In this document: positions 50,405 to 57,715 of the stretch, in pieces | Layout of the letters: each line of letters begins with the position of its first letter | Position numbering within the stretch: position 1 is the stretch's first letter | Assembly: GCF_900240335.1 (NCBI RefSeq) | Contig: NZ_LT964979.1 | Location: forward strand, 2,418,001-2,482,000 | Length of the DNA stretch: 64,000 bases | Origin: Flavimobilis massiliensis | GTDB lineage: Bacteria; Actinomycetota; Actinomycetes; Actinomycetales; Cellulomonadaceae | Reading direction: 5' to 3' | Made by a program: the position numbers and the translations under genes | Notes under the pieces: model-generated | Database searches by the model: none | What the model saw: only the letters and a program-made list of their open reading frames with translations | Told to the model about the DNA's origin: nothing

Positions 50405-51436
50405 TCAGCCCCAGCCGTACGCGAGCGACCAGCGCGCGAGCTGCCGGTAGAACTGCGCGCGCGGACCGGGCGGCGAGAGCGCGAGGTCGTGGATGCCCCC
50501 GTCGATGCGCACGAGGGTGACGGTGTCGCCGAGCGACGACGCGCGCCGTGCGATCGTCTCGACGTCGAGCACGATGTCGGCGGCGCGCATGTCCTCGCTC
50601 CAGCGTGCGTTGATGTGCGTGCGGCTCGAGAGGCATACGAGCACGGGCACGTCGATCGTGAGCCCCGCCGCGACCGTCGCGTGCCCCGCGAGGATCGCCC
50701 GCAGCCACCCCGCGCGCACGGGGAACGACGGGTTGGGGCGCCAGCGCGCGTCGGTCGCCCACGTCCCCCCGGAGTGCTCGTCGACGACGCGCGCGTAGTA
50801 GCCGGGGTCGATGTTCGGCAGCGGCGTGCGCGGGTGGAAGCGCGCGATCTGGGTGACGGCGGGCGTCGAGACGGTCCGGGCGATCGACGAGCCCTGGAGC
50901 TCGAGCCATGGCGAGTTGAGCGCGAGCCCGGTGACCCGCCCGGGGTTCCGGTCCGCCCAGAGCGCCGTGACGAGCCCGCCCGTCGAGTGCGCGGTGAGGA
51001 GCACGGCGCAGTGCGGACCGAGCTCGGCGTGGATCGTCGCGAGGGCGGCGTCGATCTCCTCGTCGTACGTCACGAGGGTCTCGACGTAGCCGGGAGTCTG
51101 GTGCTCTCGCAGCGAGCGCCCGTACTTGCGCAGGTCGAGCGCGTAGAACGCGATGCCCTGCGCGGTCCAGAACTCGGCGAGCCCCGTCTGGAAGAAGTAG
51201 TCGGACCAGCCGTGGACGTAGAGGACGGCGCGCGCGGGCCGGAGCCCGACGAGCCCCGGGTCGTGGCGCACGAGGGTCGCGACGACCTCGCCCTCGTCGT
51301 CGTCCGCGAGGGGGAGTGTGAGTGCGCGGTAGTCGTCGCCGAGGACGTCGGTGACCCAGCCGTCGGGCATGCCGAGCGGCGCGCGCGGCGGGAGGTCGGC
51401 GAGCGTGAACGGCTCGCCCGGGCGGTCACCCGTCAT
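50405..51436 (-). CDS. Alpha/beta hydrolase (serine aminopeptidase/lysophospholipase type)
   Basis: A 343-residue cytoplasmic hydrolase. The oxyanion HGWSDY block (AVLYVHGWSDYFFQTGLAEF), the nucleophile in LTAHSTGGLV and a His in DGGIHDLALSP are in order. Such enzymes cleave monoacylglycerols or esters. The ATG overlaps the stop of the quinone reductase gene, so they are co-translated. 50330-50404 between it and the convergent gene shows no strong hairpin. Confidence 0.85.
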   Translation of the reverse strand: MTGDRPGEPFTLADLPPRAPLGMPDGWVTDVLGDDYRALTLPLADDDEGEVVATLVRHDPGLVGLRPARAVLYVHGWSDYFFQTGLAEFWTAQGIAFYALDLRKYGRSLREHQTPGYVETLVTYDEEIDAALATIHAELGPHCAVLLTAHSTGGLVTALWADRNPGRVTGLALNSPWLELQGSSIARTVSTPAVTQIARFHPRTPLPNIDPGYYARVVDEHSGGTWATDARWRPNPSFPVRAGWLRAILAGHATVAAGLTIDVPVLVCLSSRTHINARWSEDMRAADIVLDVETIARRASSLGDTVTLVRIDGGIHDLALSPPGPRAQFYRQLARWSLAYGWG

Positions 51437-52389
51437 GGTTGCAGGACGATCTTGCCGAAGTGGTCGCCAGCGTCGAGCGTGCGCAGGCCACGCTCCGCGT
51501 CCGCGAGGGCGAGGACCTCGGCCATCGGAGGTTCGATGCCGGTGCGGGCGACGAACGCGGCGAGGGCGGCGAGGTCGTCGCGCGTGCCCATGGTGACGCC
51601 CTGGACGCGGATCTCCTGGAAGAAGATGCGCGTGAGCTCGGCGGCGTCGGGGTCGCCCGTCGTCGCGCCGGCGACGGCGACGGTGCCGCCCGGGCGGACG
51701 GACGAGACGGAGTGCCGCCACGTCGCGCGGCCGACGGTCTCGACGACCCCGTCGACGCGGCGGGGGAGTCGCGCGCCAGGCTCGAGCGCGGTCGCACCGA
51801 GGGCCGTGGCACGCTCGCGCTTGGCGGCGGAACGGCTCGTCGCGAAGACCTCGAGACCCGCGGCGACGCCGAGGACGATCGCGGCCGACGCGACACCGCC
51901 GCCCGCCCCCTGGACGAGCACGGAGTCGCCGGGCCGCAGGTCGCACGCCCGGAACAGGAGGCTGTACGCGGTGAGCCACGCGGTCGGCAGGCACGCGGCG
52001 ACCGTGAGGTCGAGGCCGTCGGGCACGTCGAGGAGGTTGGCTGTGGGTACGGACACCTGCTGCGCGAGCGTCCCCGGGTAACGCTCGGAGAGCAACGAGC
52101 GACGCTCGGTGGGGCCGACGCCGTGGCCGTCCGCTCCGATGACACCGTGGACGAGGACGCGTCGGCCGTCCGCGGTCGTGCCGGCGGCGTCGGTGCCGAG
52201 GATCATCGGCAGGAGAGCGTCGGGCAGGCCGACGCCCCGGAGCGACCACAGGTCGTGATGGTTGAGGGAGGCGGCGGCGACGTCGACCGTCGTCCAGTGC
52301 TCGCGTGGTTCAGGGGCGGGACGTTCCCCGACGACGAGGCCCGCGAACGGGTCGGTTGCGGAGGTCGAGGCGACGTAGGCGGCCAGCAT
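51433..52389 (-). CDS. Zinc-free quinone oxidoreductase (MDR family)
   Basis: A 318-residue medium-chain dehydrogenase: ASLNHHDLWSLRGVG and GTDAAGTTADG in the catalytic domain, then the NADP fold VLVQGAGGGVASAAIVLGVAAGLEVFATSRS. The zinc-binding cysteines are absent, so it is a quinone/alkene reductase type. The ATG at 52389 follows TATCGT (52396-52401) by six bases, so the mRNA is leaderless. It leads a two-gene operon with the hydrolase. Confidence 0.9.
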   Translation of the reverse strand: MLAAYVASTSATDPFAGLVVGERPAPEPREHWTTVDVAAASLNHHDLWSLRGVGLPDALLPMILGTDAAGTTADGRRVLVHGVIGADGHGVGPTERRSLLSERYPGTLAQQVSVPTANLLDVPDGLDLTVAACLPTAWLTAYSLLFRACDLRPGDSVLVQGAGGGVASAAIVLGVAAGLEVFATSRSAAKRERATALGATALEPGARLPRRVDGVVETVGRATWRHSVSSVRPGGTVAVAGATTGDPDAAELTRIFFQEIRVQGVTMGTRDDLAALAAFVARTGIEPPMAEVLALADAERGLRTLDAGDHFGKIVLQP

Positions 52390-52454
52390 GACGCCACGAT
52401 ACCGAGAGGCAGACGCCGCTGGCACACCTCCGCGGGCGTCGCTAGCCTGCACGA

Positions 52455-52565
52455 ATGGGAATCTTCGGAGGCCGGCGCCGCACCGAGGCACGACGTGAGC
52501 GTCGGCGCAGGCGACGCAGCACGCTCGTCGAGTGGATCGTCGACCTCTTCTCCGCCTGGCCCTGA
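52455..52565 (+). CDS. 36-residue basic/hydrophobic small protein
   Basis: A leaderless small gene: TAGCCT (52443-52448) ends six bases before the ATG. The peptide starts MGIFGGRRRTEARRERRRRR and ends with an amphipathic segment TLVEWIVDLFSAWP, so it may bind membrane or nucleic acid. It is divergent from the quinone reductase and its stop touches the end of the convergent DinB-like gene. Good promoter placement argues that it is real. Its last 40 bases lie in the 86-bp segment duplicated at 54343. Confidence 0.6.
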   Translation: MGIFGGRRRTEARRERRRRRRSTLVEWIVDLFSAWP

Positions 52566-52611
52566 CTAGACGAGCGGCAAGACGTTCCCGAGGTCCGGGA
52601 CGGAGTCCGCG
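52526..52611. repeat. 86-bp inverted duplication, left arm
   Basis: Identical, in inverted form, to 54343-54428. This arm fits its surroundings: it holds the end of the 36-residue gene and the end of the DinB-like gene. It is taken as the original. Confidence 0.9.
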
Positions 52612-53300
52612 GTGAAGGACGTGCGCAGGGCGACCGCGAGCTCGTCGACGTCGTAGGGCACGCGGCCCGCGGCGAGCCGCACCCACAGGCGCGCGTCGGC
52701 GACCTCGAGGTTCCAGCCGCCACGCGCCCGCACGATGCCGCACAGCTCGTCGGCGACGAGCGCGAGCGCCCCACGGTCGACGGGGTCGTCCGCGCCGCGC
52801 GTCGCGGCGACGTCCGCGAACGAGCGTGCGACGTCGTCGGCGTGGACGACGAGCTCGATGAGCCGCGTGACGACGAGGTCCCGCAGCCGCAGCGGGGCAC
52901 GGTTGCCGAGGACGACGGCCTCGTCGTCCTCACCGAGCGTGCGCAGGTGAGCGAGGGCCTCCGAGACGAGCCGCGAGACCTCGGCGAGACGGTTGCCCGC
53001 GATACGTTCGTCGAGCTCGCGCGTCGTCGTCGCGATGTGCTCCGCCGACGCCTTGTAGCCACCCACGTACTCCGAGAGCGTCACCGGTCGCGTCCCTGCG
53101 GGCTGCGGGACGGCCGCCGTGAGCGAGCCCATGCAGCGACCGAGGTGGCTGACGAGCTCGCCGCGCGTCCAGCCCGGCAGCACGCTCGGCTGCGCGGCCG
53201 TGCCGAGCAGGTCGTCGCCGAGCGGCTCGAGCCACCGCTCGAGCCGCGTCCACTGGCGGGTGAGCGCGTCGGTGAGGGCCGGGAGCGTCGGCACTGTCAT
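52566..53300 (-). CDS. DinB-like/maleylpyruvate isomerase family protein
   Basis: A 244-residue protein of the mycothiol-dependent DinB-like superfamily: the start (LTRQWTRLERWLEPL, LPGWTRGELVSHLGRCMGSL), the second metal helix (DLVVTRLIELVVHADDVARSF) with His and Asp, and a C-terminal strand region. Members handle thiol transfer or isomerisation; the reaction is unknown. Its last 15 residues (ADSVPDLGNVLPLV) are also found at the end of the gene at 53372 because of the inverted duplication. Confidence 0.85.
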   Translation of the reverse strand: MTVPTLPALTDALTRQWTRLERWLEPLGDDLLGTAAQPSVLPGWTRGELVSHLGRCMGSLTAAVPQPAGTRPVTLSEYVGGYKASAEHIATTTRELDERIAGNRLAEVSRLVSEALAHLRTLGEDDEAVVLGNRAPLRLRDLVVTRLIELVVHADDVARSFADVAATRGADDPVDRGALALVADELCGIVRARGGWNLEVADARLWVRLAAGRVPYDVDELAVALRTSFTADSVPDLGNVLPLV

Positions 53301-53371
53301 GACCCCATCCTGCCCGTCGCGCCGCCCGGACGCACTGCGTCCCGCGGACGACCTCCGGTAGGTTCTCCACC

Positions 53372-54388
53372 ATGCTGAGCGTCGTACGGAGCGCCGTGGT
53401 CGTCCTGTGCGTCCTCGTCGTCGGCGTCTGCGTGCCGACCGCCCCCGTGGCGCGCTGGGTGCACGGCGCGGTCGACGACACCGACGCGTACGTCGCCGCG
53501 GTCGCACCTCTCGCGCGCGACCCGCTCGTGCGCGAGAGGCTTGCGGACGAGGTGACGACGCGCCTGCTCGAGACGTTCGACCCCGAGGCGACGGTCCGTG
53601 GCGCGGTGACGACGGCGCTCGGCCCGCTCGCCGACCTCCCGGGTGCGTCGCAGGTCGTCGACGACGCCGTGGCGGCGGGCGCGGCACGCCTGCGCGACGG
53701 GGTTGCGGCGGGCGTGCGGTACGCCGTCGGCACCGAGGGCTTCGGGACGGCGTGGGACACGGCGCAGCGCGCCGCGCACTCGGGCGTGCGGTGGGCGCTC
53801 ACGAGCCCCGACGTCGACGCGGTGCACCGGCCGGCGGTCGGCATCGACGCCGACGGCGCGGTCGTCCTCGACCTCGGGACGCTCTCCGACCTCGTCGTCG
53901 CGCAGCTCGACGCACTCCGGTTCCCCGTGCCGCAGGCCCTGCGGGACCTGCCGGCTGCTGCGGGCGTCGTCGAACGTCTCGACGCGCTGCGCATGCCCGT
54001 GCCCGACGCGCTGCGCGACCTCGACGTCCAGGTCCCTGTCGTGACGTCCGCGAAGCTCGTGAGCGCACGGACGACGCTCGGCGTCATCGACACGTGGGGT
54101 GCGCTCGCGCCGTGGGTCGCCCTCGCGACGGTCGTTGTGGCGCTCCTCGTCGCGCGTCGCCGCTGGCTCGTGCTCGCGTCGTGCGGGGCCTCCGCGCTCG
54201 CGGGGACGGCCGCGCTCCTGGTGGGTGCGCACGTCGCGGCCCGGGAGGTCGTCGCGCAGCTCGCGCTGCCGTCGGACGGGGTGCTCGCGCTCGTCACCGA
54301 CCGCATCGTCTCGATGCTCGCGGGCGGCCTGCCGAGCCTCCTCGCGGACTCCGTCCCGGACCTCGGGAACGTCTTGCCGCTCGTCTAG
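53372..54388 (+). CDS. Membrane protein of unknown function (C-terminus suspect)
   Basis: A 338-residue open frame. A first helix (about 5-25) is followed by a long extracytoplasmic part (AVAPLARDPLVRERLADEVTTRLLETFDP; DALRDLDVQVPVV) and two helices near 245-290. The last residues (ADSVPDLGNVLPLV) come from the inverted copy of 52526-52611 that runs to the N at 54429, so the true C-terminus is missing. Start at 53372 follows TAGGTT by seven bases (leaderless). Proteins with this layout are frequent in Micrococcales; function unknown. Confidence 0.6.
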   Translation: MLSVVRSAVVVLCVLVVGVCVPTAPVARWVHGAVDDTDAYVAAVAPLARDPLVRERLADEVTTRLLETFDPEATVRGAVTTALGPLADLPGASQVVDDAVAAGAARLRDGVAAGVRYAVGTEGFGTAWDTAQRAAHSGVRWALTSPDVDAVHRPAVGIDADGAVVLDLGTLSDLVVAQLDALRFPVPQALRDLPAAAGVVERLDALRMPVPDALRDLDVQVPVVTSAKLVSARTTLGVIDTWGALAPWVALATVVVALLVARRRWLVLASCGASALAGTAALLVGAHVAAREVVAQLALPSDGVLALVTDRIVSMLAGGLPSLLADSVPDLGNVLPLV

Positions 54389-54428
54389 TCAGGGCCAGGC
54401 GGAGAAGAGGTCGACGATCCACTCGACG
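54343..54428. repeat. 86-bp inverted duplication, right arm, ending at an N
   Basis: Exact inverted copy of 52526-52611, ending directly before the N at 54429. It truncates the membrane-protein gene. A false join made by a chimeric read or scaffold step is the simplest explanation. Confidence 0.88.
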
Positions 54429-54430
54429 NG

Positions 54431-54600
54431 GTAGGTCTGGAGCACCGTTCGATGGTGCTGGGGGTCTACGAGTCGATCTGCTTGTGCGACTGGTAGGTCT
54501 GGAGCACTGTTCGATGGTGCTGGGGGCCTACGAGTCGATCTGCTTGTGCGACTGGTAGGCCTGGAGCACCGTTCGATGGTGCTGGGGGCCTACGAGTCGG
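54431..54600. repeat. 62-bp tandem repeat with hairpins, 2.7 copies
   Basis: Units begin at 54431, 54493 and 54555. Each holds a hairpin: GTAGGYCTGGAGCAYY, loop, then GGTGCTGGGGGYCTAC. They are joined by GAGTCGATCTGCTTGTGCGACTG. They lie directly downstream of metX and could act as a stacked terminator. Confidence 0.85.
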
Positions 54601-54612
54601 GGGCGGGCGTCG

Positions 54613-55983
54613 TCAGCCGCGGCGGGTGACGAGGCGCTTGAGGAAGTGCCGGACGACCGGCCCGAGCTGGTCGAACTCGATGAGGAACCCATCGTGCCCG
54701 TGCTCGGACCGCAGCACCTGCAGCGGCCACGCGCCCGGGACGTTGCGCGTGATGCGCTCGGACTCGATCGGCTGGAAGAGCCGGTCGGAGTCGACGGCGA
54801 CGACGAGGGCCTTCGCGGTGATCGACGCGAGTGCGGACTCGACGCCGCCGCGGTCGCGCCCGAGGTCGTGCGTGAGCATCGACTGCGTGAGGACGAGGTA
54901 GGAGTTCGCGTCGAAGCGGCTCGCGAGCTTGTGCGCGTGGTGGTCGAGGTACGACTGGATCGCGTACCGGCCTCCGCGCAGGGGGTCCTCGGCGTTCTGG
55001 GGGATGCGGCCGAAGCGTCGGTCGAGCTCGGTCGCCGAGCGGTAGGTGGCGTGCGCGATCTGCCGGGCGATGCCGAGGCCGACGTGCGGCCCGACTCCGT
55101 CGGCGTTCTCGTAGTAGTCCCCGCCGTTGTAGTGCGGGTCCGCGAGGATCGCCGCGATCTGCGGGTGCGCCCACGCGATCTGGTCGCCCGTCGTCTGGGC
55201 GCCGGACGCGATGATGCCGATCGACTCGACGTCGACGCCGGCCTCGGGCCCGCAGAGCGCCCACTCGAGGGCGCGCAGCCCGCCCATGGACCCGCCGACG
55301 ACGAAGTGCCACGACGTGACGCCGAGCGCACGAGCCAGCGCGATCTCCGCGCCGACCTGGTCGCGGACGGTGAGGTGCGGAAACCGCGAGCCCCAGGGGC
55401 GTCCGTCGGGTGCGGGGGAGGCGGGTCCGGTCGAGCCCTGGCAGCCGCCGACGACGTTGGGGGCGACGACGAAGTAACGCTCGGTGTCGATGGGCGCTCC
55501 GGGGCCGATCATCTGCGACCACCAGCCCGGCGTCGGGTGGCCGGGCTCGGCGTCGCCCGTGACGTGCGAGTCGCCCGTGAGGGCGTGGAGGACGAGGACG
55601 GCGTTGGAGCCGTCGGGCGCGAGCGTGCCCCACGTCTCGTACGCGACGGTGACGTCGGGGATCTCGAGGCCCGACTCGAGCTCGAGCGTGCCGACGTCGC
55701 AGAAGCGGCGGCGGCCGGGCTCGTCGCCCTGCTGCCATGCGCCGCTCGGCGCGGGCTGCGGGGCGGGGAGGACGGGCACGTCCGTGCCGGGGCGCGGCGT
55801 CGCGCCCGCGAACGGCGGGGCGAGGCGGCGCGGGCGGGGTGCGGGCGTCGTGCTCACGGCACCATCATCCGACGGAACCGAAGCAGGGCGTGACGACGCG
55901 GCGCCGTCGGGCATGACCGTGCCGTCCGGGAACGTCCCGGGGTGGGCCTGGCCGTCGCTCGTCGGCGCCGCGTCGGTACACAT
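54613..55983 (-). CDS. metX: Homoserine O-acetyltransferase
   Basis: A 456-residue alpha/beta-hydrolase-fold enzyme that acetylates homoserine for methionine synthesis. ALTGDSHV, the nucleophile motif VVGGSMGGLRALEWA, DSDRLFQPIESERI and the catalytic HGHDGFL are present in order. The first 80 residues are an extra disordered extension with FPDGTV-MPDGAA repeats; a GTG at 55857 would give the usual length. The ATG at 55983 overlaps the metY stop by one base, so the two are coupled. Confidence 0.92.
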   Translation of the reverse strand: MCTDAAPTSDGQAHPGTFPDGTVMPDGAASSRPASVPSDDGAVSTTPAPRPRRLAPPFAGATPRPGTDVPVLPAPQPAPSGAWQQGDEPGRRRFCDVGTLELESGLEIPDVTVAYETWGTLAPDGSNAVLVLHALTGDSHVTGDAEPGHPTPGWWSQMIGPGAPIDTERYFVVAPNVVGGCQGSTGPASPAPDGRPWGSRFPHLTVRDQVGAEIALARALGVTSWHFVVGGSMGGLRALEWALCGPEAGVDVESIGIIASGAQTTGDQIAWAHPQIAAILADPHYNGGDYYENADGVGPHVGLGIARQIAHATYRSATELDRRFGRIPQNAEDPLRGGRYAIQSYLDHHAHKLASRFDANSYLVLTQSMLTHDLGRDRGGVESALASITAKALVVAVDSDRLFQPIESERITRNVPGAWPLQVLRSEHGHDGFLIEFDQLGPVVRHFLKRLVTRRG

Positions 55984-57326
55984 CAGGCGGTCGCCTCGGC
56001 GCCCGTGCGCAGCGCGGCGACGGCCGCGAAGCCGCGGCCGAGGTCCGCGAGGATGTCGTCGATGTGCTCGAGGCCCACGGAGAGGCGCACGAGGCCGGGC
56101 GTCACGCCGGAGAGCGCCTGCTCCTCGGGCGAGAGCTGCGCGTGCGTCGTCGACGCGGGGTGGATGACGAGCGAGCGGACGTCGCCGATGTTCGCGAGGT
56201 TCGAGTGGAGCTCGAGCGCGTCGACGAACGCGCGGCCGACCTCGGCGTCGCCGTCGAGCTCGAACGCGAGGACGGCGCCCGCGCCGCGGGGCAGGTACTT
56301 CTGCGCCGTCGCGTGCCACGGGCTGGACTCGAGTCCCGCGTAGTGAACGGTGGTGACGGCGTCCTGCGCCTCGAGGAACGCCGCGACCTTCTCCGCGTTG
56401 GCGACGTGCCGCTCAATGCGCAGCGACAGGGTCTCGACGCCCTGCGCGATGAGGAACGCGTTGAACGGGCTGATCGACGCGCCGACGTCGCGCAGCAGCT
56501 GGACGCGCGCCTTGAGGATGTAGGAGAGGTTGACGCCGAAGAGGCCGTCCTTGCCGAGGTCACGCGCGTAGACGAGGCCGTTGTACGTGACGTCGGGCTC
56601 GTTGAAGTCCGGGAAGCGTGCGGGGTCCTGGCCGAAGTCGAACGTGCCGCCGTCGACGATGACGCCGCCGATCGAGTTGCCGTGGCCGCCGAGGAACTTC
56701 GTCGCCGCGTGGACGACGATGTCGGCGCCGTGATCGAAGGGGCGCAGGAGGTAGGGCGTCGCGATGGTGTTGTCGACGATGAGCGGGACGCCGACCTCGT
56801 GCGCGACGTCGGCGACGGCGCGGATGTCGAGGACGTCGGAGCGCGGGTTGGGGATCGACTCGGCGAAGAACGCCTTCGTCGTCGGGCGGGCGGCGGCGCG
56901 CCACTGCGCGGGGTCGTGCGGGTTGTCGACCCACGAGACCTCGATGCCGAGCTTGCGCAGTGTGTGCCCGAGGAGGTTGTAGGTGCCGCCGTAGAGCGAC
57001 GGGCTCGCGACGATGTGGTCGCCCGCGCCCGCGAGGTTGAGGATCGAGAACGTCGTCGCGGCCTGGCCCGAGGCGAGCAGGAGCGCGCCGACGCCGCCCT
57101 CGAGGGAGGCGATGCGGTCCTCGACGACGCCGGTCGTCGGGTTGCCGAGGCGCGTGTAGATGGGGCCGAGGTCGGCGAGCGCGAAGCGTGCGGCGGCGGT
57201 CTCGGCGTCGGGGAAGACGAAGGACGTCGTCTGGTAGATCGGCAGCGCGCGGGCGCCGGTCGTCGGGTCGGGCGTCTGCCCGGCGTGGATCTGGCGGGTC
57301 TCGAAGGACCAGTCGGCGTTGCTCAT
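55983..57326 (-). CDS. metY: O-acetylhomoserine sulfhydrylase
   Basis: A 447-residue PLP enzyme that makes homocysteine from O-acetylhomoserine and sulfide. The motifs are FETRQIHAGQTPDPTTGARALPIYQTTSFVF, YTRLGNPTT, the PLP lysine K210 in VVHAATKFLGGHG, and LVIHPASTTHAQ. The ATG at 57326 has a GGAG site. It leads the metY-metX operon; a leaderless Cys-containing mini-ORF and a hairpin lie 177-200 bases upstream. Confidence 0.95.
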   Translation of the reverse strand: MSNADWSFETRQIHAGQTPDPTTGARALPIYQTTSFVFPDAETAAARFALADLGPIYTRLGNPTTGVVEDRIASLEGGVGALLLASGQAATTFSILNLAGAGDHIVASPSLYGGTYNLLGHTLRKLGIEVSWVDNPHDPAQWRAAARPTTKAFFAESIPNPRSDVLDIRAVADVAHEVGVPLIVDNTIATPYLLRPFDHGADIVVHAATKFLGGHGNSIGGVIVDGGTFDFGQDPARFPDFNEPDVTYNGLVYARDLGKDGLFGVNLSYILKARVQLLRDVGASISPFNAFLIAQGVETLSLRIERHVANAEKVAAFLEAQDAVTTVHYAGLESSPWHATAQKYLPRGAGAVLAFELDGDAEVGRAFVDALELHSNLANIGDVRSLVIHPASTTHAQLSPEEQALSGVTPGLVRLSVGLEHIDDILADLGRGFAAVAALRTGAEATA

Positions 57327-57470
57327 GGGTGGCTCCAGGTGGGTGTTCTCGGCCTGCGGGTGGGCGGGCGTCGGACGGTGTCCTGGTGCCGTGATGCGAC
57401 TCGCGTGATCGTCGTCGCTGCACGGGCGGGTGCGGTCCCGTCGTCGCCCTGGGGGCGTGTCCGCACCGGG

Positions 57471-57487
57471 GCCCGGCGTGGCCGGGC
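57471..57487 (-). promoter_or_regulatory. Attenuator-like hairpin before metY
   Basis: GCCCGGC-GTG-GCCGGGC is a perfect seven-pair stem 16 bases after the stop codon of the mini-ORF (minus strand). Together with the flanking GC-rich sequence it could form the response part of a leader-peptide switch. No SAM aptamer was recognised in the 57327-57502 leader. Confidence 0.45.
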
Positions 57488-57502
57488 GCGAGTGCGGGGG
57501 TG

Positions 57503-57526
57503 TCAGCGACACATTCGACGGATCAT
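57503..57526 (-). CDS. Leaderless 7-codon leader peptide MIRRMCR
   Basis: On the minus strand TAGAGT (57534-57539) is followed after seven bases by ATG and the short ORF M-I-R-R-M-C-R-stop. A transcript starting here would begin at or next to the ATG. One Cys near the end, directly before a hairpin, suits sensing of Cys-tRNA, as in the longer Cys-rich leader at 4707. Being so short, it may be chance; the promoter position and metY downstream support it. Confidence 0.5.
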   Translation of the reverse strand: MIRRMCR

Positions 57527-57653
57527 GGCGGCCACTCTAGGCGGAGGTGGTCACGGGGTGGAACGGGTCATCCGCATGATGAGATCGCTGTGGTTGGTGG
57601 GGCTCGTGAGGCTCATGTGACTGATGTGACTCACGATGTTTCTGAGGTGGGAG

Positions 57654-57682
57654 TTCACAACGGGTTTGAAGGCGACTAGCCT
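57654..57682 (+). promoter_or_regulatory. Promoter of the NlpC/P60 gene
   Basis: -35 TTCACA (57654-57659) and -10 TAGCCT (57677-57682), spaced 17 bases. The start codon is 34 bases downstream. The stretch between (57560-57650) has a TGTGACTGATGTGACTCAC direct repeat that may be a regulator site. Confidence 0.55.
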
Positions 57683-57715
57683 CGTCCTGCACCGCTGTCC
57701 CGTCACGGAGGCTCC

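Noticed and set aside
57327..57502. SAM riboswitch before metY
   Set aside because: No SAM-I, SAM-II or SAM-IV core motifs could be matched in the leader; only hairpins and the mini-ORF are seen.
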